From Deltaproteobacteria bacterium (GTDB lineage: Bacteria > Desulfobacterota > Desulfobacteria > Desulfobacterales > ETH-SRB1): a stretch of 5,728 bases of DNA. Within the stretch, counting starts at the first letter, position 1, and each line of letters opens with the position of its first letter. Shown in pieces: positions 1-5,728 of this stretch. The translations under genes were made by a program, and so were the position numbers. The notes beneath the pieces were generated by a model. The model worked only from the letters and a program-made list of their open reading frames with translations, was not told where the DNA came from and did no database searches. Where the stretch lies: assembly GCA_030627475.1 (NCBI GenBank), contig DAOURZ010000105.1, positions 1 to 5,728 on the forward strand, given 5' to 3'.

Positions 1-2485
1 AAAGTACGCTGATTCAATACTTTTTTATCGAATGGGAGATTTTTATGAAATGTTTTTTGAGGATGCAAAGATTGCATCCAGGATACTTGAAATAACTTTA
101 ACCTCAAGAAACAAGAAAGACGAGTATCCGGTTCCAATGTGCGGTTTTCCTTTTCGTGCAGCACAAAATTATATTGCACGTCTGATAAACAATGGCTGCA
201 AGGTAGCAATATGTGAACAAGTTGAAGATCCAACGGCATCAAAGGGGCTGGTAAAAAGAGATGTAGTCAGGGTTATCACCCCCGGAATGATTTTAGATGA
301 CGAATTATTAGACGAAAAATCAAATAATTATATTCTCGCCATAGCCCGCAATAATACTATTGGCCTTTCATGTTTAGATATATCGACCGGAACTTTCAGG
401 GTGTATGAATCTAAAGATTTTCACTCAGTTATAGATGAAGCCCTCCGAATATCCCCAAGCGAAATTCTACTCCCTGACTCAATAAAAGATACCCCTCTTT
501 TTTTGCAGATCAATAATGCTTTATCAGAAAAATCTATCACTTTTTTAGATGATGAAGTTTTTGAGTATAAAAGAGGGAGGGAACGGCTTATAAAACAATT
601 TAAAACAGTTTCTCTTGAAGGTTTTGGATGTGAAAAATTAAAATCGGGTGTCAGTGCTGCCGGAGCACTTATATTTTATGTAATGGATACCCAGAAGCAG
701 CAACTTGATCATATTACCGGAATAGAAACATACAAATTAAGCAATTATCTTATAGTTGATGATATTAGTTGCAGAAATCTTGAGCTTATAAACAACATTC
801 GTACCGGTTCAAGGTCAGGCACGCTTATAAATATAATTGACAGGACGGTAACTTCCATGGGAGGCAGGCTGCTTAAAACGTGGATAAGATATCCCCTGAT
901 TGACATTTATAAAATAAAATTAAGGCACGATGCTGTTGAAGAAGCAAAAGACAATATACAAGTACGCAAAAAACTGAGAGAAAGTTTAAAATCGGTTTAT
1001 GATCTCGAACGCTTGAGCAGCAAGATATCCATGGGGCATTCAAATGCACGTGATCTTGTTGCTTTAAAACAGTCAATTCAAAGTCTGCCGGATATCTGTT
1101 CGGCTCTTTCGTTTTTTCAATCGGAACTTTTCAGGTTGACCTTAAACTTTGACAAACTTTATGATCTGGCAAATCTCATAGATAGTTCAATTCGGGAAGA
1201 TGCGCCGCTTACGATCAATGAAGGCGAAATAATCAAGAAAGGTTATAATGAAGAATTAGACGGTCTTATAAATCTCGGTCAGGAAGGCAAGGCCTGGCTT
1301 GCACAGTTAGAAGTCAGTGAAAGAAATGCAACAGGAATAAACTCACTCAAGGTAAGATATAATAAAATATTCGGATATTACATTGAGATTTCGAAAACCC
1401 GCTCAGAAATTGTTCCGGATAATTATGTACGCAAGCAGACTCTCGTAAATGCAGAACGTTACATTACCGACGAACTCAAAACATACGAAAAAAAGGTCTT
1501 GGGTGCCCAAGAGCGAAGAGCAACTCTTGAATATGAAATATTTAATGAAATACGCGAACATATCATAACAAACAATCAAATCATCCGGCATGCCGCACAA
1601 TTTCTATCCGAACTTGATTGTCTGCTTAATCTTGCTGAAATTGCAGATCAGAATGATTATAACAGGCCGCAAATCAATACTGATGGCCGTATTATAATTA
1701 AAAACGGACGCCATCCCGTAGTGGAAAAAATGATAGAAGGGGAACGGTTTGTACCTAATTCCATCAATATTGATAATGATGAAAACCAGATAATCATTAT
1801 TACCGGTCCAAACATGGCAGGCAAATCAACCATTCTCAGGCAGGTAGCGCTTATAGCGCTTATGGCTCAGATGGGCTCATTTGTTCCTGCAGAAACGGCC
1901 GCAATAAGTATAACTGATAGAATGTTTACTCGTATAGGAGCGCTTGACAATCTTTCTTCGGGCCAGAGTACTTTCATGGTAGAGATGGAGGAAACAGCCA
2001 ATATTCTGAACAATGCAACTGAACAAAGTCTTGTTATCATGGATGAGATCGGCAGAGGTACAAGCACCTTTGACGGTTTAAGTTTAGCCTGGGCAGTAGC
2101 GGAATACCTGCATGATTTAAATCAAAAAGGAGTTAAAACTCTATTCGCGACCCATTACCACGAATTAACTGATCTGGCACAAAAAAAACATAGAATAAAA
2201 AATTATAATATTGCGGTAAAGGAATGGAATGATGAAATAATTTTTTTGAGAAAGCTGGTTGAAGGTGGTACAAACCGAAGTTACGGTATTCAGGTTGCGC
2301 GTCTTGCAGGTATTCCCGAACATGTTATAAAACGTGCTAAAAAAATTCTTTATAATATAGAAAACAGGGAAAACAAATTAAACCGCTCCTCCATCCGTTC
2401 AAAGAAACGGCAGGTAAATACTATTAAAAACGATTATGATTCATCTAAAAACAAGCATGTACAGCTAAATCTATTTAACTCCTGA
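1..2485 (+). CDS. mutS: DNA mismatch repair protein MutS (5'-truncated by window edge)
   Basis: MutS recognises mispaired or looped bases in DNA and, using ATP, recruits MutL to start strand repair in the cytoplasm. The frame is already open at base 2 (KYADSILFYR before the Met at 32), so that Met is internal. By comparison with E. coli MutS about 20 N-terminal residues are missing. Counting from the Met at 32: the mismatch-reading F-Y-E motif is at residues 4-6 (in GDFYEMF); the connector, lever and clamp domains fill the middle; the ATPase domain has Walker A GPNMAGKST at 592-600 (bases 1805-1831), the STFMVEMEE segment, Walker B plus signature DEIGRGTST from 671 (base 2042), and the ATHYHEL histidine loop (base 2147). 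The C-terminus ends in QLNLF (bases 2462-2476), a beta-clamp-binding type motif, two residues before the TGA stop. Length and motifs indicate an intact, functional MutS1-type protein. Confidence 0.98.
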   Translation, partial: KYADSILFYRMGDFYEMFFEDAKIASRILEITLTSRNKKDEYPVPMCGFPFRAAQNYIARLINNGCKVAICEQVEDPTASKGLVKRDVVRVITPGMILDDELLDEKSNNYILAIARNNTIGLSCLDISTGTFRVYESKDFHSVIDEALRISPSEILLPDSIKDTPLFLQINNALSEKSITFLDDEVFEYKRGRERLIKQFKTVSLEGFGCEKLKSGVSAAGALIFYVMDTQKQQLDHITGIETYKLSNYLIVDDISCRNLELINNIRTGSRSGTLINIIDRTVTSMGGRLLKTWIRYPLIDIYKIKLRHDAVEEAKDNIQVRKKLRESLKSVYDLERLSSKISMGHSNARDLVALKQSIQSLPDICSALSFFQSELFRLTLNFDKLYDLANLIDSSIREDAPLTINEGEIIKKGYNEELDGLINLGQEGKAWLAQLEVSERNATGINSLKVRYNKIFGYYIEISKTRSEIVPDNYVRKQTLVNAERYITDELKTYEKKVLGAQERRATLEYEIFNEIREHIITNNQIIRHAAQFLSELDCLLNLAEIADQNDYNRPQINTDGRIIIKNGRHPVVEKMIEGERFVPNSINIDNDENQIIIITGPNMAGKSTILRQVALIALMAQMGSFVPAETAAISITDRMFTRIGALDNLSSGQSTFMVEMEETANILNNATEQSLVIMDEIGRGTSTFDGLSLAWAVAEYLHDLNQKGVKTLFATHYHELTDLAQKKHRIKNYNIAVKEWNDEIIFLRKLVEGGTNRSYGIQVARLAGIPEHVIKRAKKILYNIENRENKLNRSSIRSKKRQVNTIKNDYDSSKNKHVQLNLFNS

Positions 2486-2508
2486 ATTCCGACCCCTGTT
2501 GTATTATT

Positions 2509-4161
2509 ATGCTGAATAAAAAAAACATATTTTTTAGTTTGCTCATCTGTTGCTATGTTCTTGCGATCTTATGGCCCTGCGAGTCATTTGCGATTACAGC
2601 AAAAGATAAATATTTTAAAGCCGAAGCCTGTTATAAAAAACTTCGTAATAACTCCAATAAACAAAAATATAGACATAACTGGCTGATGTGCATCAAGAAG
2701 TTTCGGTCGGTTTACAAACATGATCCAAAAGGTCTATGGGCAGCGGCCGGCCTGTATATGTCAGGGGAGCTTTATTGTAAACTATACAAACTTTCATCAA
2801 GAGAGTCATACCGAAAGGAAGCCATTGATATCTTTGAGCGTATAGTAAAGCAGTTCCCAAAAAGCAAATACAAGGGTAAGGCTATACAAAAGATTTGTGT
2901 TTTTTCAGAAAAAAATAGAAAGAAAAGCTCAAAAAAAATAAAATTATCTATTAAAAAAAAATCACTTTCCGAGAAAATAAAGCTCAAAAAAGATATTAAG
3001 CCATTACCCAAAAATAAAATCGTTACTGTAACCGGCCTTAGATACTGGTCTAATCCAAGCTATACTCGAGTAGTTATTGATGCGGACAGAGATACAACAT
3101 ATAATCACAAACTGCTAAAAAAAGACCTTTCAATTCACAAACCTGAAAGACTTTGTGTTGATTTGCATAACAGCAGACTTGGAAATGGTCTGATAAAGAA
3201 GATTCCAATAAATGATGATTTGCTGAGTAATGCAAGAGCCGGTCAGTTTAAAGCTGATATAGTTAGAGTCGTAATTGATATAACGTCTTTTAAAACTTAT
3301 AAAATATTTTCGCTTAAAAACCCATTCAGAATTGTCATTGATGTTTGGGGAACGGAATCAAAGAAAAAACCATCAAAATTTAAAAGCAAAAAAAAAGACG
3401 GAAAGTTTACAACAAGTGCGTTAGCAAAACAGCTTGCCCTTGGAGTTAATTGTATAGTTATAGATCCAGGGCATGGAGGGCGTGATCGCGGGGCGTCAGG
3501 TTATCTTAAAGGCGTTTATGAAAAAGATATTGTTCTCAAGATCGCTAAAAAACTTGCAAAGAAAATCCGCAATGAGCTGCAATGTGAAGTGGTTCTCACC
3601 AGAACTCGTGACCGTTATTTAACTTTGGAAGAAAGAACAGCTATTGCAAACACAAAAAATGCAGACCTTTTTATATCAATACATACAAATGCTGCAAAAA
3701 GCAGGAAAGCATTCGGAATTGAGACTTATTTTCTTAATCTTGCCACAGATGATGAGTCCATTCTCGTAGCTGCACGTGAAAATGCCACATCAACTAAAAA
3801 TATAAGCGATCTTCAGACAATCTTGACCGACCTGATGCAAAATGCAAAAATAAATGAATCAAGCCGTCTTGCCGGCCATGTCCAGACAGCTTTGTGTAAC
3901 CATCTAAAGAAAAATAAATATGATAGAATTAATAATAAAGGAGTTAAGCAGGCGCCGTTTTATGTTCTTCTCGGAGCTCAAATGCCCGCCATTCTGATAG
4001 AAACGTCATTTATAAGTAATTCAAAAGAATGTAAAAGATTAATAACTCCAAAATATCAGGAACGATTGTGTGAAGCCATAGTTAATGGTATTAAAAAATA
4101 CATTAAGGAAACAAATCCAACCGCATTTTTAGAAATGCAAAAAAGCCGAAATAAAGGATAG
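2509..4161 (+). CDS. Secreted N-acetylmuramoyl-L-alanine amidase, TPR-like + AMIN + Amidase_3 (AmiC type)
   Basis: Zinc amidase that cuts the amide bond between N-acetylmuramic acid and L-alanine of peptidoglycan; AMIN-bearing members act in the periplasm, often at the division septum. Residues 1-28 look like a Sec signal peptide (KK, hydrophobic core, cleavage likely after SFA). Residues about 29-130 are helical and TPR-like (FRSVYKHDPKGLWAAAG, then IFERIVKQFPKSKYKGKA), followed by a very Lys-rich linker to about 170. AMIN spans about 171-281 (VTGLRYWSNPSYTRVVID to FRIVIDVWG). Amidase_3 spans about 315-537 and keeps all expected zinc or catalytic residues: His322 (DPGHGG), Glu338 (YEKDIV), His392 (SIHTNA) and Glu498 (ILIETSF). 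The ATG at 2509 directly precedes the signal peptide and no earlier in-frame ATG, GTG or TTG occurs between mutS and it, but no Shine-Dalgarno is visible. The gene begins 23 bases after mutS. The amidase call is firm; the exact paralogue name (amiA/B/C) cannot be set from sequence. Confidence 0.95.
   Translation: MLNKKNIFFSLLICCYVLAILWPCESFAITAKDKYFKAEACYKKLRNNSNKQKYRHNWLMCIKKFRSVYKHDPKGLWAAAGLYMSGELYCKLYKLSSRESYRKEAIDIFERIVKQFPKSKYKGKAIQKICVFSEKNRKKSSKKIKLSIKKKSLSEKIKLKKDIKPLPKNKIVTVTGLRYWSNPSYTRVVIDADRDTTYNHKLLKKDLSIHKPERLCVDLHNSRLGNGLIKKIPINDDLLSNARAGQFKADIVRVVIDITSFKTYKIFSLKNPFRIVIDVWGTESKKKPSKFKSKKKDGKFTTSALAKQLALGVNCIVIDPGHGGRDRGASGYLKGVYEKDIVLKIAKKLAKKIRNELQCEVVLTRTRDRYLTLEERTAIANTKNADLFISIHTNAAKSRKAFGIETYFLNLATDDESILVAARENATSTKNISDLQTILTDLMQNAKINESSRLAGHVQTALCNHLKKNKYDRINNKGVKQAPFYVLLGAQMPAILIETSFISNSKECKRLITPKYQERLCEAIVNGIKKYIKETNPTAFLEMQKSRNKG
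4153..4158 (+). promoter_or_regulatory. Ribosome binding site for the small membrane protein
   Basis: AAAGGA lies inside the last codons of the amidase gene, seven bases before the ATG at 4166. It is the clearest Shine-Dalgarno in the window and supports that start. Its position within the upstream gene suggests coupled translation of the two. Confidence 0.7.
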
Positions 4162-4165
4162 AGAT

Positions 4166-4390
4166 ATGGCAAAAAATAAAAATATTCATATTGTATGGGG
4201 AGTTGCACTGATTCTGGCAGGAATCGGCGTATTTTTCAGGATACCCCAGGTAATACCGGAAATTCAAAAGATCGAACATTTTTCTTCAGCTATTTTTTTT
4301 ATACGTTTTTGTTTCTACTTTCTGGGCGTTCTGCTTATAGGTGGTGGAGCAAAAAAGCTTTATGATAACTATCAGAAAATAAAAGATTAG
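4166..4390 (+). CDS. Small two-helix membrane protein, function unknown
   Basis: A 74-residue protein that I do not recognise as a named family. Residues about 7-24 (IVWGVALILAGIGVFF) and about 42-62 (AIFFIRFCFYFLGVLLIGGG) are strongly hydrophobic and predict two membrane helices. They are joined by a short loop with prolines and charges (RIPQVIPEIQKIEHF). Both ends are Lys-rich, which by the positive-inside rule favours N- and C-termini in the cytoplasm with the loop outside; Arg47 within helix 2 is unusual. It starts four bases after the amidase stop with a good AAAGGA site, so it is very likely translated with the amidase. A helper of envelope assembly or of the following pilus ATPase is possible but only guessed from position. 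A T8 run (4293-4300) lies at the start of helix 2. Confidence 0.8.
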   Translation: MAKNKNIHIVWGVALILAGIGVFFRIPQVIPEIQKIEHFSSAIFFIRFCFYFLGVLLIGGGAKKLYDNYQKIKD

Positions 4391-4394
4391 GAAC

Positions 4395-4535
4395 GTGGAC
4401 GAATTGCAGGCAAACTGGCATCCTGGGGACCTGGAAATAAAAAAAATAAGAGATCGGGTTATAACGGCATGAAAATACTTAGGAACATTGCGATTTTATC
4501 AGGATCAGAAAGGTCTGCATAAAATAGATGAATAA
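4395..4535 (+). other. Interrupted short reading frame between the membrane protein and pilB
   Basis: This covers most of the 137-base spacer. From a GTG at 4395 the frame reads VDELQANWHPGDLEIKK and on to a TGA at 4470-4472 (25 residues). It then stays open as KYLGTLRFYQDQKGLHKIDE to a TAA at 4533-4535, overlapping the pilB start by eight bases. It begins four bases after the previous stop, with AGGA only two bases upstream (a poor spacing). Tight packing on both sides and a protein-like composition suggest a small gene of about 46 residues with one stop inside. It may be decayed (CGA or TGG changed to TGA), a sequencing error, a 25-residue peptide gene, a selenocysteine frame, or chance. 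No family is recognised. A second tiny frame (ATG 4469 to TAA 4522, 17 residues) overlaps the TGA as ATGA. Confidence 0.3.
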
Positions 4536-5728
4536 ACAATTGCCAAATAAAAACCCGGTTTTGTCGCAAAAAACCAGTCTGAAAGCTACCATAAGAGATC
4601 AATCAGGAGCCGGCAAAGTTAGAATAGGCGAGCTTCTGAGTAAAGAGGGATATATTACAAGCGCTCAGTTAAAGAATGCGCTGAATTATCAAAAAACAAG
4701 TCCGTTAAGGCTGGGCAGCATACTCATCAAGCTTGGCTATATAGATGAGGAAAGTATAGTAAATGTACTAAGCCGCATTTATAATTACCCTGCTGTAATA
4801 ATATCAAAAACTCCTCCGGATTCAAAAGCTCTCAAGATTATATCTTACGAAATTGCTAAAAAATATATGGTTTTCCCTATAAAATTTGAAGGAGAAAATC
4901 TTGTCGTTACGATGTCGGAGCCTACTGATGCGACCGCTGTTGAAAATTTGCAAAAAGAGATTCAGCGTGGTTTAAAAATTTGTGTATCTTCCGAACGGGA
5001 TATAATCGAAGCTTATAAAAAATATTACAAAATAAGCGATGAAGAATTTAATAAATATAACTTTAAAGAAGAAGAAGAAGAAGAAGAAGAAGACACCATC
5101 CCGCTTACTGTTGTTGATGATTTTGGTTCTCTTGTTTCAGAAGCTGCAGGTGAAATCGAGATGCAGAGCGCTCAGGAAGAAGATACCGAAATGGATCAAT
5201 ATCTTGCTTCTGATGCTCCAATTATCAAACTTGTTAACGGCATTCTTATAAAAGCTATAAACGGGGGTATCAGCGATATACATATTGAGCCTTTCGATAA
5301 GGCATTGCAAGTTAGATACAGACTGGACGGCGCTCTTTACAAATCCATGAATCTGCCTCCCGGTATTAAAAATGCCTTAACCTCAAGGCTGAAAATTCTA
5401 TCCGGTCTGGATATTGCCGAGCGTCGTGTGCCGCAGGACGGCAGAATCAAGATGCGTTTTGGCAAAAAGAAGACAGTTGATCTGAGGGTTTCAACTCTGC
5501 CGACTCTTTTTGGTGAAAGCATTGTCATGCGTATTCTTGATCAAAGCGCACTTAATGTAGACCTGACTAAAATGGGATTTGAGCAAAAAACATATGAAAC
5601 GCTTAATAGATGTGTTACGATGCCCTATGGTCTTATTCTTGTAACCGGTCCTACAGGCAGCGGCAAAACGACTACACTATACTCTGTTCTTAACAAACTT
5701 AACACAGAAGATACAAAAATACTTACCG
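4528..5728 (+). CDS. pilB: Type IV pilus assembly ATPase, PilB type (GspE/PulE superfamily), 3'-truncated by window edge
   Basis: Hexameric cytoplasmic ATPase that drives pilin polymerisation at the inner membrane. The 400 codons present are open to the right edge. Residues about 32-172 form a GspE/MshE N-terminal domain with two tandem 24-residue c-di-GMP-type motifs: R32-I-G-E-L-L to Q55, and R61-L-G-S-I-L to I84. An acidic linker follows with eight consecutive Glu (181-188). The ATPase N-lobe starts near DAPIIKLVN (229), with SDIHIEP at 249-255, R-R-V-P-Q-D-G-R at 299-306 and VSTLPTLFGES next. Walker A GPTGSGKT is at 374-381 (bases 5647-5670). Walker B, the His box and the tetracysteine zinc motif fall beyond the edge. 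The ATG at 4528 gives a 31-residue leader before the domain; its Shine-Dalgarno is weak (AGAAAGG ends 14 bases upstream). Overall it resembles Geobacter-type PilB (from memory). A type II secretion GspE is the alternative; neighbours to the right would decide. Confidence 0.88.
   Translation, partial: MNKQLPNKNPVLSQKTSLKATIRDQSGAGKVRIGELLSKEGYITSAQLKNALNYQKTSPLRLGSILIKLGYIDEESIVNVLSRIYNYPAVIISKTPPDSKALKIISYEIAKKYMVFPIKFEGENLVVTMSEPTDATAVENLQKEIQRGLKICVSSERDIIEAYKKYYKISDEEFNKYNFKEEEEEEEEDTIPLTVVDDFGSLVSEAAGEIEMQSAQEEDTEMDQYLASDAPIIKLVNGILIKAINGGISDIHIEPFDKALQVRYRLDGALYKSMNLPPGIKNALTSRLKILSGLDIAERRVPQDGRIKMRFGKKKTVDLRVSTLPTLFGESIVMRILDQSALNVDLTKMGFEQKTYETLNRCVTMPYGLILVTGPTGSGKTTTLYSVLNKLNTEDTKILT
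5068..5091 (+). repeat. (GAA)8 trinucleotide tract inside pilB
   Basis: Eight perfect GAA codons in a row encode Glu181-Glu188 in the linker between the N-terminal regulatory domain and the ATPase core of the pilus ATPase. Because the unit is three bases, gain or loss of units would change linker length without breaking the frame. Confidence 0.95.

Noticed and set aside
32..34. The ATG at 32 as the start of mutS
   Set aside because: The frame is open upstream and the residues before it match the conserved MutS N-terminus, so the true start lies left of the window.
873..2067. Three minus-strand frames of 65-67 residues within mutS
   Set aside because: They lie opposite strongly conserved MutS coding sequence and have no recognisable domain or start signal.
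2181..2188. A8 run in mutS as a phase-variation switch
   Set aside because: Runs of this length are common in AT-rich genes with Lys codons; nothing else suggests programmed switching.
2772..3011. A minus-strand frame of 79 residues rich in Phe
   Set aside because: It is the complement of the Lys-rich AAA-codon stretch of the amidase; composition alone explains it.
4391..4527. A riboswitch, small RNA or terminator in the spacer before pilB
   Set aside because: I found no strong GC-rich hairpin, T-run or known riboswitch core; the short pairings are AT-only.
5039..5251. A + strand frame of 70 residues with a poly-Lys stretch
   Set aside because: It is the out-of-frame reading of the (GAA)8 tract within pilB, whose own frame is open and carries conserved domains.
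5337..5528. A minus-strand frame of 63 residues
   Set aside because: It lies opposite the conserved RRVPQDGR/LPTLFGES part of the pilus ATPase and shows no protein features.

Overview
The window is an AT-rich, gene-dense piece of a bacterial chromosome with every recognisable gene on the + strand. From left to right it holds the 3' part of mutS (DNA mismatch repair ATPase, start lost off the left edge), a secreted N-acetylmuramoyl-L-alanine amidase with a TPR-like region and an AMIN domain, a 74-residue two-helix membrane protein of unknown function, a short spacer with an interrupted small reading frame, and the 5' part of a type IV pilus assembly ATPase (PilB type, GspE/PulE superfamily) that runs off the right edge.

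The organism is probably Gram-negative. The helical-repeat + AMIN + Amidase_3 layout of the amidase and the close resemblance, from memory, of the ATPase to Geobacter-type PilB suggest a deltaproteobacterium in the broad sense (Desulfobacterota, perhaps Desulfobacterales). This is inference from protein style only; there is no rRNA or other taxonomic marker here.

Layout: mutS 1-2485; a 23-base gap; amidase 2509-4161; a 4-base gap; small membrane protein 4166-4390; a 137-base spacer 4391-4527; pilB 4528 to the edge. I see no terminator hairpin with a T-run and no convincing promoter in any gap, so the set may be one transcript. The genes do not form one pathway: mismatch repair is followed by cell-envelope functions (septal or peptidoglycan hydrolysis, a membrane protein, pilus extension).

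No new defence or mobile system is visible. The points most worth checking are: (i) the 4395-4535 frame, which fits neatly between its neighbours but is broken by one TGA; (ii) two tandem 24-residue c-di-GMP-type (MshEN) motifs in the pilus ATPase, the second lacking its final Gln; (iii) an in-frame (GAA)8 tract coding eight glutamates in the same gene; and (iv) a beta-clamp-binding motif placed almost at the last residue of MutS.
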